Assembly: GCA_021397845.1 (NCBI GenBank)
Contig: CM038046.1
Span: 7,132,001 to 7,196,000, forward strand
Length of the DNA stretch: 64,000 bases
DNA from: Areca catechu
Taxonomy: Eukaryota > Streptophyta > Magnoliopsida > Arecales > Arecaceae
Direction: 5' to 3'
The position numbers and the translations under genes are program-made. Of this stretch, positions 43,770-56,439 are shown in pieces. How positions within the stretch are numbered: position 1 is the stretch's first letter; each line of letters starts with the position of its first letter. Under the pieces are notes generated by a model. The model saw nothing but the letters and a program-made list of their open reading frames with translations, searched no databases and was not told the DNA's origin.

Positions 43770-46700
43770 TCAGTTAGTCTCTGAAGTAATAATCTCGAGC
43801 TCAGCCCACCACAATGGTGACACTTTTGGAGTCGCTCCATCTGGTGGCATTGCCGTGATGTCTCTCAATCGGCTTGCCACCTCTGCCATTGTCGGTTGCT
43901 CATTTGGGTCTGAATTAGTGCAGGATCGCATCACCTCATGCAGTGCACTGACACTTTCCTCATGAAAGGATACAAGGCTTGGATCGATCATATCTTTAAG
44001 GGACTTCTCTCCATTTAAATAACATGAAGCCCAGTATTCTAGTGAGCCATCCTCAGAAAATGGAAGTCTGCCAGATAATATCTCCAACAGTATTATACCA
44101 AATCTGTACACGATGCTCTTTTGGTCTGGCAATGGTGCCAAGGGACCAAAATTTCCAGGTACTGGCTTGGTTCCCTTTGCTTCATTCCAAAATTCAAGAT
44201 CCGAGATCTTGACAGCATAATCATCGGTAAGATAGATGGTAGTTGAGTCCAGATTTCTCAGAATGAAAGCGGGATCAAGCTGATGCATGTGCTCGAGACA
44301 GTATGCTATTCCCATGGCAACCCTTAGCCGCATGGCCCAGTCCAAATGCTCTGCTTCTTTAACTGCAAAGGTCACCAAGATACAACATCAGGCCAAGCCT
44401 CCAAATAACTGGAAAAAAAGGATCTTCAGGGTACATTAAATATGTGCAATTATCAAAGATTCTTCAATTGGAGTTTTGGATCCCTTCAATTGGAGTTTTT
44501 GATTCATGCAACGAATCATGTCCCTTGCAGCTATCATATGGGCTGCAAAGCGTCCAACACATAAATACTAGCTTAGTGATCAGGTTTGTCAGAGAAAATG
44601 AGGTCAGCTAGAAGGCATTGTTATTATATTCCATGCCAGTATACCAATTACCTAAGTTTTAGGTTCATCAGATATAGTTATCATTCGTGACTTGTTAGAA
44701 CGGCCATGCTTCTTATTTCATATCAGACACTATTGCGGTTGCACTCTTGAGTAGATATCAAAATTTAAAACAAAGAGTCATTTCATTGTAGAAGACAAGG
44801 TTAGCATGAAATACAGCAATAAAGTATTCTTGGTGAATTTACTGTCTCACTAAGCTGGTGATAAGATCTTGAAATGCATCATAAATTGATATCATGAGTC
44901 ATGCTAGAATGGCCCCGTATGATACTTACAATCCAAATCAGAGAGTTACATGTGTGATACAATTCAGGTAGTAGAGAACTATTAAAACAATAGGAAGAAA
45001 AATAATTACTTATCGTATTCCATTTTAGTATAGGTTATGGTTAAACAAAATACTTACTATGCAGATGCTCGAACAGTGTTCCATTTGGAGCATACTCAAA
45101 CACCATCATCCTGGTGAAAGGCTGTCCTTCTTCACAAAACCCAAGCAAGTTCACAAAATTCTTGTGATTCACTTTTGACAAGGTCATGATCTGAACTCAC
45201 AAACAACTCCCAGTGTTTCAGGAACATATGCCAAGTTTAAAGAGTTTGTGCAAGGAAAAAAATGTCAGTTGTAGTTTACCTTCTTCCTGAATTGGGACTC
45301 CGATTGTTTTGACCAATCCTTTGCAGATGTAATTGCACTAGATATCACTGCTATTTCAACTCCACTTGACAATGTTCCTTTGTATAACATGCAATCTGGT
45401 AAAGAGCCAATTATATTGCTGAAGCCTTCACAAGCTGTTTCCAGTTCTTCTCGTTTAAGTTTTGGTACACCTGCAATGCAAGCAAATATGGTAACTCAAC
45501 AAAATTGCAAGCGAAGATAAACTAATATCAAATGTACAGTCTGAAGGGAAGCAAACCTGTCACAAATGCTTTCTGCAACTGCCCGCTTAAGCCTGTTGCC
45601 CAAGGTTTGACAGTGACAACCTTGTTGACTCGGCAGCAAAGAACATACACTACAGATATTGCAAGGAGAAAAGAAACTGCTCCTGCTATCGGCACATAAA
45701 TGGTCCAGGAAATTGCATGTTTTACTGTGTATACTGCAGTTGATGGTGAAGGACTCACAGAGGGAGAGGGATTTGGAACAGAGCTAGAAGGTATTGCAGC
45801 ATCAAAGTTGCGCTGATGCTGTGGTATGGAGGATGGTGGCTCAATCATTGGTGAAGGTGAAGGTGCAAGTGTTGGAAATTGACTAAATGGAGATGGTGGA
45901 AAGGAAATTGAAGGATTTAATGTCAATGGTGATGGTGAAATTCCTTGTGGGTAGGATGGGGGGAAGAAAGATGACATGAATGGTGGCAACTGCTGCTTTG
46001 AAGACACAGCAGATGGTGCTGATGCTGGTGAAGCAAGATCTTTTGCTGGATTCTGTCCATCTTTACGCTGTCTGCCTTCATGTGCTGGTGCTGGTGTTGG
46101 TGAACTGAAAACTTTCAGCGGATTTTCTCCATTTTTATATTGTTTTTCTCTGTCTTTGCTGCCTATCTGCTGAAGTCTCCGCACAGAGGCATTCTGAACA
46201 TTCCTGTTACAGATGATACCAGCATCAAGAAAGTCAGCAGGGAAAAGTATAAGAAGTTAGAGAAAGTCTGCTGTTACTCGTTTCTTTTTAACTAACAGAA
46301 ATTACATTTCATTACGAAATGGTATGCAAGAAAGTTGTTTATTCCTTGAATCTTTCCATGTCAATACAATATCTGGATCATACAAAAACTATACAGAAGA
46401 AGATTGCCCATGGGAACTTTACACTCATGAAGAGAAACAGGAAAAAGCCCTGAACAAGGTCAGTATAATAGAATAATATTTGAATGTTCAAAATTTTATG
46501 TCTAGGCAACCTCAACAACTACTTATCATGAAGCCAAATGCCCACAAAAAGAAAGAATTAAAAAAAAGGATCTCCTATAGTCCTAACAGACAAAATTCAG
46601 ACCTCTAGTTGAAACAATTATCTACAAGAGCTATCATCAAGAGACAGGCTCCATCCAAGAGTAAAGTTTATAATTTTAAAAGTTCTGGAAAACATTACTA

Positions 46701-48542
46701 GCCTAGAGATTCATATTGTACTTAAGTTTTATAGAAGTCATGGTATTGCTAAATTTCTCTACATGATTGAACAATAAATAGGATGTTCTTCTTGTCTCCC
46801 AGACAATAGCTTGTTATTTTTACTATTTAAAGCAAGGTTTTAAGTCCCGGTTATCCCATCTTATTTCTGTGAGAAAACAAGAGTTGGAAGGGCTTGAGAA
46901 TTTAAAACCCATCCATGTAAGGAGAAAAGAAGAAAAAGGAAAGGAAAGATGACGAAAAGGGAAAAGTCAAAGAAAGGAGGAAAGAAAGAAAGGAAGGGAA
47001 AAGATAATAAAAGAAAAGAAAGAAGAAAGGATAAACAAAGAAGAAAAAGAAAATGAAAGAAAAGAAGGAAGAAAGGAAAGACAAAGAAGAAAAATTAAAA
47101 AAGGACAAGATTAAAAAATGAAAAAAAAGAAAGGAAGGTAGAAGAAAAAGAAAAAAAGGAATGAAGAAAAGAAGGAAGAAAAAAAAGAAGCGGAGAGAGG
47201 TAGAGGATATCTATTCAAATGTATGACCAAGACCACTATCGGGATGGGGCATGACAATAGAACATCATGTTTCATAGAGAAACTGGTACATCCCCATCCC
47301 ATAAGATTCAGAACCTTGATTTAAAGTACTTTATTATTTAAAGTTTACTAAGAAAAATAGGACCGCAGAAAGTTTGGAAGAAAAGGGGAATGAACTGAAT
47401 GAGGCTTTTAGAAAACACTATGGACACTTCATCTTTAGCAGTACCATCAAACAATCATGGCTAAAAAAACCACATCATGAACATGCCAATGCCAGATCCA
47501 TTTCAACTCGGCCAATAAATCAATTGACAATTCCAGCACCATCTTTGGACATTCAAAGTCAAATAAGCTAAACTCTCAAATGATGGGTTATGCCACTTCA
47601 ATGGCTTGAATTGATTTGACCAGAAACCTTCCCAGTCTACTAGAAAATTTAGGTCAGTTATACATTTGCAATCTATAAGACACAATAATATGAGCCAATG
47701 AAGTTTTTAAGTAACAGATAATTACTAACACCAACAGCAATATTGATAGCCCAATCCTAGTTATCTCCACATCACATAAATCGGTGATGAATGAAAGCAT
47801 ACAAAATCTATGTCAATGCATGGATTCTTTTTAAATATTATACCTTGTAATAGATCCTCTGTTCGAGGATAAGAGGTTTTCGTCTGTTTGAAGCTTAGGA
47901 AGAATATTAAGCTCAAGGAATTTTCCTGGTATGCTATGTATAAACCTGTTGCTTCTGAGAATACTGTACAAAATAAAAGGAATGAAATTAGTGAAACTTA
48001 TCACTACCAAGAATACAGAAATTTCGTTAATTTTGTTGCAACTTACAGGATTTTCAAGGACAAAATTTTGCTAAGATCAGATGGAAGTGGTCCACTCAGA
48101 TTATTGTGTCTCAAGTCCAATACCTCCAAATTTTGCAATTGTGCTACCTCTCTGGGGATGATTCCAGAAAATGAATTGTTGCGTAAAATACTGCAGGGTA
48201 AGAAATAAGTTAATACAATAACATCATAAGTTAGAAAATGGAAAATTATAGTTCTTCAAAAATGCACGGAAAGATTCCATTTCTTCTAATTGTAGAAATA
48301 TCAAAAAATAGAAGACTAGAACAAACATAAAGTAGGACAAACTTTCAATATCCAAGTGAATTTTTCACTTCCAAAAGAAAAGTAACTCTAATGATGACAT
48401 ATTAGTTCCCTTATCCCAATATCATCAATTATAAAATGAGATAAATTAGATTAACATAATACATATAAATCCATGCATTAATGCATACCCACAAGCATAT
48501 TTATAACAATATACATATTCAAACATAATATGTATCAAGAAA

Positions 48543-48574
<32 letters not shown>

Positions 48575-51500
48575 TTATATCCAAGTGAATTTTTCACTTC
48601 CAAAACAAAAGTAACTCTACTGATGACATATTAGTTCCATTATCCCAATATAATCAATTATAAGATAAGACAAATTAGATTAACATAAATACATATAAAT
48701 CCATGCATTAATGCATGCCTACAAGCATATTTATAACAATATACATATACAAACATAATATGTATCAAGAGAATATATATATATATTTATGAGTCCAATT
48801 ATATTGTAGGATGCCATTCTAAGCATAAAAAGGGCGATAAGGCTGCTCATGTAACAGCATATCTCATAGTTATATCATGCCATAATTCTTCATAGTAAAA
48901 GCAGTATCATAAAAAAAGGTGTGGTTCTTACCTAATCCCTATCTTGGATGAAAAAACTAGTAAGTATAAAAAAAATTTATCAGATGGACCCATCTCTGTT
49001 AGGCCAAATCTAATAAGGTGGCAGAGATGTATCAACAAGAGTTAACACTGAAATTGTGTTATATGTGGATATCATTTGCACCTTTTTGATAGTACAAATA
49101 TTTCTCTCTCATATGCTTCAAAATTCAAATGAAGGTTTGCCATATCAGTTGGTACCGATGCATACCAACCATATCATATACTATTGGTACCAAATAGGTA
49201 TGCGATATGGAGGGGCATATTGAAACTTGGAATGCCAAACTGGGTACCATACTAGATGTATCGACACTATAATAGAATGATATCGGTATGGGATCTAATA
49301 CGAAGACAGTGAACTTTGCTTCAAAATAAAATTATGAGCATGATATAAACAATATCAGAATGGAAAGTCCATTTTAAGATATGCTTTTGAAGAAATAGTT
49401 AGATGCTACCATTTTTTTGTTACGGATCATAGATGCTACAGGAAAGCTTCACCTTACAAATTGATGCAAAAGGCAAAAAAGTACTAACAAGATTTTACAC
49501 AAGAGAATGAGGATTGTGGCAAGCAAGTCATGAGTTCAGAAGTACTCACAGAAACTTCATGTGAAAGAGCTTCCCAAGTTCAGGTGCAAGTGTTCCCTTG
49601 AGACCAAGGTCTTCCAAATTCCTGATTAAAAAAAGAAAAATGAATGTAGAAACAAAAAAGCTTTAATAGGTAGAATGACTATTTTATGTTACTCGCAAGT
49701 GTAGGAGACTATGTGATGATGGAGGGATACGTCCACTCTAGAAGTTCCAACAACGCATTTCAAAGCGCCCATCACAAATCATAAAAAAAGATATATGTTG
49801 AGAACAGCAAAACAACTCCTACAAGTAGGAATCAAATCACCAAAGTAAGAACAAAATACATAAATATCAATAAATATATTATACATACATAGAGGTAGAC
49901 TTGGTTACACTCAAGTGGATCACCAAAGTAAGAATCAAATATATGTTATACATACATACACAATGATGAGAGCCCCATATTGATAATCCGAGCTATTGGA
50001 CATGATCTATTATCTCTAAACTACGCATACAACAAAAATTATAAGCTTTGGAGATCTCCATCTTGTGCATCAAATTGTCAAAATATCATTTATAGTTTTG
50101 TTTATTTAAATTATCTATTTTTTGACTACTTGATGCATAGGCTAGGAGTCTCCAAAGCACATGATTTTTTTTATATAAGCAATTTAGAGAGAGTACATCA
50201 CATCCAACAATTTGGACCATTGATGTGGGATCCTCATCGTCCAATTTAGATTTGAGTGGAGATCCACTTTGGTGTAGCCACATCTACCACTATGTGTATG
50301 TACGTATGTATATGTATTCTATGTTAAGTTCCCTATGGCAGAGAGTTGAGACAAGCAAGAAAAGAAAGAGACAAAAATAATGAGAAAAGAAAGGGAAAAA
50401 AAAAGAAAAAGAAGGAATGGGCAAGAAGAAAAAGGGAGGTGATGGCTGCAACCTTCCACTGACCTTTCTCTCCCTCTTAACCAGCTAACTCAAAGTCCTT
50501 TTCTTTCTTATTTCATTCACAGCTGTCAACCAAGTGTCATATGTAGCTGTTATACATGATTAAGGTCTTGCAAGGTTATAAACTTAGGATATGAAGCTGG
50601 TCTAAGTCAGTTCTGATAAACATTGATAGAAAATGGTAGTTCTTTTATTCTCAAACACCTTTTCCCTCTTTTTTGGTTTATTGGGTAAGATCAACCTGGA
50701 CCTTGAGGTTTTGCCTTCAGAAACCTGGATTTGCTCTCTTCACAAGTTTTCAGCATTGATCTGAATTATCTTCACAAACAAATACATATAGCAGATGTGA
50801 TATTGATTTCAGATCCTATATTGCAGATATGGTAAACCCAGATCAGATCTACATCAACAGCTTTGCTTTATAAAGAAGTTCAAAATGAAGGTTGTTTTCA
50901 TTTGGTTGGAGAGCACATAAAGTAAAGTGACGCAAGGAGTAATTGGTAAGCATTACAAAAGGAAGACAAACCAAAAGGTTAGGTTGAATTCATTACAATC
51001 AGACAAGTCTTCATAGTGTAAATCTAAAGCCATTCTCTTTTTATACTTATCCTATATGTAATCAAGTAATAATTCTCAAGAGCTTCCCAGGCGTATATTT
51101 TATTTGAATATGACATAATGTTTTCTGATGAAGTTGCAATGGAAGAAGAAAAGGAAGCGCAAATCCTATCAAAATAGATAGCCATGAAACATCACGGTTT
51201 CTTAATTTCATGATCCTCAAGTATAAGATAAAAATATGGATAGGGTTCCCATATCTAATTTACATGGTTTAATATGATGAAGAGAAGTGCTTTCTCGTTC
51301 TTGAAAGCCACGACTTTAAGGCTCAAAGGCAGCACAAATTAGAGAGCCAAGAATCAATAAGGACCGGATAAGCATCTGAAACAATGATCTAAGGAGGCCC
51401 CACTAGGATAGGGGCTCAGATCTGTATAACAGGATCAGGAAAGATGATATGCCACTAAACATTTGCTATTCAGACCAATTCCGCATAATTTTAACTAGAG

Positions 51501-52376
51501 AAGAGGCATCATTGTCGATACCTAATGGAATTGCAGAGAAGCCACTAAAGAGTGACATCACATAATGGACGTCGGTTCAGAGTGCAATGTTCTGTCACTA
51601 TCCCACAATTAAAGGGCCTGAGCCTAGTGCATCTTTAACACCCATTTACCTTCATAATATTGGTTTTAGAATTCAAATCTGAATTCTTGTGTAAATATAT
51701 GACAGATTTACTGGATTCAAATTGCTCCATGCCCAAAAACAATGATTTTTGAGTACTGCCTCAATCTGTTTGATTGGCCATGTCACCCAGTATAGTTCTT
51801 ACAAGGGGCTTGAATTCTTTGCAAGATAATCTTAGCTATTGTAACAAACAAAACTATCCCAGAGAAAAGCTCTCAATGCCCCTCAGCAACCTAACGCACA
51901 AAAATCCTGCTACTTGAGGGGAAAAGAGCCACCAACATTTCCATCCCAAATCCTTCTAACATCAATTAAATCCGGAAAAAGATAATCACATAAGTAAAAC
52001 AAGAAGACAACAGATCAAAACAAAGAAAACAAGCAATTGTTCAAGGAAAAGCATTACTCACAGAGCCACTACTCTTCCACTGGAACACCGAACCCCAAAC
52101 CAAAAGCAAGGATCGCCCCGGCCCTCTCCATTCCAGTCCGCCAGAGCTCCATATGGATCCAACTCCACCTTCTCTCTAAACCTCAACAGCGCCCTCCCTA
52201 CAATCAAAACATAAAGAAACAAATCAAATGACCAAGTTTAAACAATAAACCCCATCCCATCAAACAATCCCAACTACACCTTCATCATTGATCGAAGCGC
52301 AGAGATCGAGCGTTGACCACGCCAACAACACCACCAGCAGCAACGACTTCATTCCAAGTCTTCTCCACCTCTCCAT
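43770..52376 (-). CDS. LRR receptor-like pseudokinase, MRH1-type
   Basis: Nine coding exons on the minus strand: 52,376-52,280; 52,197-52,062; 49,621-49,550; 48,190-48,047; 47,963-47,844; 46,203-45,557; 45,470-45,280; 45,190-45,058; 44,362-43,770. All introns are GT-AG and phases agree, giving 710 aa. Order: signal peptide (hydrophobic MKSLLLVVLLAWSTLDLC), LRR N-terminal cap (DPCFWFGVRC), three or four LRRs (LEVLDLRHNNLSGPLP), a Pro/Ser-rich linker (about 224-348), a membrane helix (about 356-380) and a kinase-like domain (about 406-690). It resembles Arabidopsis MRH1/At4g18640 and relatives. The beta-3 Lys is replaced (EIAVISSA), HRD reads ILR and DFG reads DLE, so catalysis is unlikely. It probably acts as a plasma-membrane scaffold or co-receptor. 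Confidence 0.9.
46910..47210. repeat. Purine-rich tract in receptor kinase intron
   Basis: About 290 bp of nearly pure A/G on the plus strand, hence pyrimidine-rich in the transcript, inside the intron between exons 5 and 6. The Phe/Ser-rich frames on the minus strand are artefacts of the tract. Confidence 0.85.
48349..48790. repeat. ~230-bp direct tandem duplication in an intron
   Basis: The segment starting CCAAGTGAATTTTTCACTTCC near 48,349 is repeated from about 48,579 with a few percent difference. (CA)n/(TA)n microsatellite sequence lies at the junction (48,542-48,575). It sits in the intron between exons 3 and 4 of the receptor kinase gene. Confidence 0.85.
49885..50305. mobile_element. 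Foldback MITE in receptor kinase intron 2
   Basis: The left arm starts GGTAGACTTGGTTACACTC, and the right arm reverse complemented starts GGTAGATGTGGCTACACCA. Arm similarity continues through 'AGTGGATC' and on to 'GCTTTGGAGA' about 160 bp inward, leaving a short loop near 50,080-50,110. There is no transposase. The ends merge with (CATA)n-like sequence, so exact limits and target duplication are uncertain. Confidence 0.7.
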
Positions 52377-52379
52377 CTT

Positions 52380-53201
52380 CGATTTCTTCTCAGAATGTTA
52401 GCATCAGGATCGAATTGGAGCAGATAAATTTCAGCGGAAAATGAGAATATAAGAATTTAAGAGCAGAGAAGGAGACAAGATCGGAGTTCCTGAGGAGGGG
52501 AGGAGGGAGCGCAGGAACGAGAAAGGAGAAAGCCGTGGTGGAGGCGATGGGAAGCATTCAACGCCAAGTACATGCGAGTAATAAATTCCTTTTTGGGCGG
52601 TTTGCTGGGATCAGGTCGTATCTGTCTGACTCTAATCCTTATATCGCTCCGTTTTTGGCCGTAGTCGCTTTCCTTCGTTCGCTCTCGCAAAGAGGTGGAA
52701 GGGGAGTTTCGAGGAGGGCGGGCAGTTTCCATCTCGATTTGCTCTCTCTCCCTCTCATATATAATATATCGTATGATGTGATGTTTTTGACCAGTGGCTG
52801 GTAAATTATTGTTAAAAAATGAGAATATTTGGCATGGCCGTTGGTGGATGGGTTCGCGTGCGTTTCCAGCAGTAGAAATGATGAAATGGGCAGCAACGAC
52901 GCAATTAGGACATGATTACAGGGAATGGAGGTTGGTATTAAAAAATAAAAAAAAAAAAAAACTAAAAAGTTATCTCCACATCAACCAGTCTTGCCGACAG
53001 TGATGAGTGAAACTATTAGGCTACAGTGTCGTTGGCTGGTAATAAAAGTTGGAGTGAGAGATTATAATGCATCACAGGTGTTAACTGATAAAAATTTGAT
53101 CCGGGATATTTACCATCTCGGTTGAGATTTACAGCTACGACAGGTAGCGTTTTCTTTGGACTAACTTTTGAGATTTTTTTGAAAATCTTTAGGACAGGTT
53201 G
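52380..53201. promoter_or_regulatory. Upstream region of the receptor kinase gene
   Basis: On the minus strand a TATA-like segment (TATATTATATATGAG) lies near 52,757-52,771, followed by a GA-rich leader, about 380 nt before the ATG. Nothing else is recognised. LTR element 2 begins 831 bp upstream of the start codon. Confidence 0.4.
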
Positions 53202-53206
53202 AGTAG
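53202..53206. repeat. Target-site duplication of LTR element 2 (left)
   Basis: AGTAG, repeated exactly at 62,867-62,871. Confidence 0.9.
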
Positions 53207-54178
53207 TGTTATACTCAACCGGCTTATCATCGAACCAGATCGTCATTCCTGCTGAAGTTCAATCGGACCGCTCTTACAGATATCCGGGTGACTTTCTTCT
53301 TCGAAGGCCAGACAGACGCTCTTTTTCGAAGGTCCGATCGATCCACAGAAATAGAGGCCCGAATGATCAACTTCTTCTGAGGTCCGGTTGACCCGCTCTT
53401 GCTGAAGGCCCGACGGACACACTCCTTCGGAGGTCCGACCGATCTACAGAAGTAGAGATCCGAACGATCGACTTCTACTGAGATCCGGTTGACCCGCTCT
53501 TGCTGAAGGCCCGACGGACGCTCTCCTTCGGAGGTACGACCGACTCACTGAAGTAGAGATCCGAACGACCCACTTCTGCTAAGGTCCAGTTGACCTGCTC
53601 TTGCTGAAGGCCCGACGGACGCTCTCCTTCGGAGGTCCGACCGACCCACTGAAGTAGAGGTCCGAACGATCCACTTCTGCTAAGGTCCGGCTAGCCCACT
53701 CTTGCTGAAGGTCCGACAGACGTTCTCCTTTGAAGGTCCGACTGACCCACTCCAAAAATAGTTCGGTGACTCCAGAAGCCTCTTACAGCAGGTACCAGAA
53801 TTTTGTTACAACAGAACCCTGACACATCAGCACCACTAGTCCATTACTCCCACGAAGTCGTCCTATCTTGGCGCCACGTGGCCACTCTCCAGATTCTCCT
53901 AAGGACATATCGGTCTTTCTTGGCTTCATCCCTAATGGATTTTGGCACTGTTTCACGCCTATATAAGGTAAATCGGGGGACACAGGTAGGGACAAGGACT
54001 CCGCTCCATATACTTATCTCCATTTGATTCCTCCATTTTGTTGCCCTCAAGCTCCCGCTAACATAAGCATCGAAGTATCCTCCGTCGGAACACCACCGGC
54101 CCTTTGAGAATTTTTGCAGAAACCGGAGAGGAGCAGCTACAGCCGACCCAGCCCGATCCGGAAGAAGTTGCAGCAACA
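53207..54178 (+). repeat. 5' LTR of element 2
   Basis: It starts TGTTATACTC and ends GCAGCAACA. It contains about four tandem units of ~100 bp (landmark CTCTTGCTGAAGGCCCGAC near 53,396, 53,496, 53,597 and 53,700). A TATA box (TATATAA) lies at 53,960-53,966, about 218 bp before the LTR end. Confidence 0.93.
53960..53966 (+). promoter_or_regulatory. TATA box of element 2 LTR
   Basis: TATATAA in the context GCCTATATAAGG, also present in the 3' LTR near 62,638-62,644. Its position fits the promoter driving element RNA. Confidence 0.65.
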
Positions 54179-54180
54179 GA

Positions 54181-54197
54181 TTGGCGCTAGAGGAAGG
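54181..54197 (+). other. Primer-binding site of element 2
   Basis: TGGCGCTAGAGGAAGGG begins a few bases after the 5' LTR. It is a TGG-start priming site related to those of elements 1 and 3. Confidence 0.75.
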
Positions 54198-54250
54198 GCG
54201 ACAATGTTTCCCCTTCTCTAAAAGGAGGAATCCACCCGTTAAGTCAAGCC

Positions 54251-55760
54251 ATGGCGAAGGGAAGAGTCCAGAACACCTCCGCCAGGAGAGGTCATTCCCA
54301 GTCCAGGTCCGAGGGACCTCCCAGGGAGAATGATGCCGCTGAATCCACTGTCACTCTGGGACAGCAGCAGTTCTAGACGCTCTTGAACCGCATCAACACA
54401 CTTACCACCACAGTTCAGCACCTTCAGGATGCGGCTAACCACCAGCAACAATCTCCTGCTGCGTCCCGCACCAACCACCAATCCGCTGCTGGAGAAGCCA
54501 ACAGCAAGGGATCCCCCAGCCCCACTCCTACCTCGCTCTGGAGACCCGAAGGTCTAAGGAGCCGGTGCCGATGGGAAGAGGGTAAGGTCCATCTCACCCT
54601 CCTCCGCTGACTCCATCTTTGATGGCGTTCGGCACCCTAGTGAAGTCCCGAGAGACTACACCAGCAAGATCCTATGCATGGAGGAGCGGATTGCTGAACT
54701 AGTCGATCGGTAAAAAGCTGATGAGGGGTAGGCGTACAACTCCCGCCCATCTTTTTCTATTGAGATCATGGGGGAACCTATCCCACGTCACTTCAAGATC
54801 TCCTAGGTGAACCCCTACGACAATACCACCGATCCGCTGGATCATCTGGGCACCTACAAGGCCCACATGATGATACAGGGCGCCTCCGATGCCCTTCACT
54901 ATATTGCCTTTCTTGCAACTCTTAAGAAGGCCACCCGGATGTGGTTCTCCGCCATCCGACCAAGTACGATCCACTCCTTTTCTCAGCTTGAAAAACTCTT
55001 TCTTTTCCATTTCAGGACTTGCAGTCGAATCCCAAGGAACACCGACCGCCTCTTCCTCATGCTGCAAAAGAAGGAGGAGACCCTCCGGGACTACATGGCC
55101 CGTTTTAACTCAGCGGCCATGAAGATCCCGGATCTGAATGAGGATATAGCTATGTTAGCCTTCAAGAGAGGGCTAGGCTCGTCTTGGCTCACCTTCTTCC
55201 TGGACAAGAAATTCCCGACAAGCTACTTCGAACTGTTGGCTCGGGTGCAGAAGTACGTCCTGGCAGAAGAATAGGCAGCGAGCCGATGCCAAGCTGAAAG
55301 GAGGTCGGCTTCCAAGAAGCGGAGCGATAAGGCTCCCGAAGTTCGATCCCCCAGCGACAGCAACAACTCGGCCCGACACCGCAGTCCAAAGTCGAAGGAC
55401 TTTCCCAGGGGGTTCGAAACTTATGCACCCCTCTCCCTTCTAAGGGAGAAGATCCTCCTGAAAATTGAGAACGAGACCTTCCTATAAAGGCCTCATTCGA
55501 TGAGGGGCCCCTCCACATCAAGGAACAAAGACAAGTACTGCCAGTTCCATCGGGACCATGGATACAGCACTAAAGAATGCTTCCAGCTGAAGGACACGAT
55601 CGAAGATCTGATTCGATGGGGGTTCTTGCATAAGTACGTCCGACCCCAAAGGAATCGGGCTGAAGCTTCAACTGCCAAAGACCCCCCGGAGGAGACAGAA
55701 TTTCCTAACCAGCGTCCAACCGATGAAAATTTTTGCATGCTGCACCGTTGGTCCAACTAG
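54251..55760 (+). pseudogene. gag of element 2
   Basis: It starts at the ATG at 54,251. The capsid domain is clear at 54,807-55,274 (NPYDNTTDPLDHL, ATRMWFSAI, SQLEKLFLFHF), and a Cys/His region near 55,535-55,590 reads KYCQFHRDHGYSTKEC. Stops at 54,374, 54,804 and 55,272 are all TAG, and 54,804 lies exactly where element 1 has Gln. A TAA occurs near 55,485. There is little frameshifting; the main damage is point change. Confidence 0.85.
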
Positions 55761-55784
55761 AGATATAATGAAGACCAGGACATT

Positions 55785-56313
55785 GTGAAGAGGTCTAGGG
55801 GCTCCAATGTAATCAGCTTCTCCGACGAAAACCTCTTAGAATCCCATGTCTCCGAGAATGATCTTGCAGTTGTGTCGGCAGTGATTGCCAACTATGATGT
55901 AAAGAGGATCCTTATTGATAATAGAAGCTCCATGAAAGTATTGTTGTATGATGCTTTTGTCCGAATGAACATGTCCAGGTCAAGGCTACATAAATCCCCC
56001 ATGCCGTTGACAGGCTTTGGCGAAAACTCCGTCGGAGTGGGAGGAGAGAACTCTGCCCGTGACAATCGGGACAGAGCCTTACCAGAAGACTCTCCCCATC
56101 AACTTTGTGGTCATACGTATGACCTCGGCTTACAATGCCATATTGAACCAACCAGCTCTCAACAAGTTCCGGGCCATAGTCTCTACCTATCATATGCTGG
56201 CAAAGTTTCCGACTCGGAACGGTGTCGGAGTTATGAGGGGAGACCGCAGGATGGCCAGGCAATGTTTAACTATTCAGGATAGGCAGTCGGATGGTTATTC
56301 TACTCTGGAATAG
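55785..56313 (+). pseudogene. Protease region of element 2 with altered active site
   Basis: The frame has KRILIDNRSSMKVLLYDAF, where the homologous protease of element 1 has IMVDSGSS. The catalytic D-S/N-G has become D-N-R, so it would be inactive even if translated. A frame change follows near 56,020-56,060, and the joined sequence ends at a TAG at 56,311. Confidence 0.8.
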
Positions 56314-56439
56314 CTTGACCCCATGACTGAAGCCGATGGCCATGGCCAACCGGTCGAGAGGATCTTGTTTGTCTCCTTTTAGGAGGACGACCCCACCAGG
56401 GTCCTCCAAATTGGAAGCACTCTCAGTGAGGAGGTCAAG

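Noticed and set aside
49140..49290. Short 'TTGGTACC/GGTACC' inverted motifs in the receptor kinase intron
   Set aside because: They may be part of a short interspersed repeat, but no ends or duplication could be fixed.
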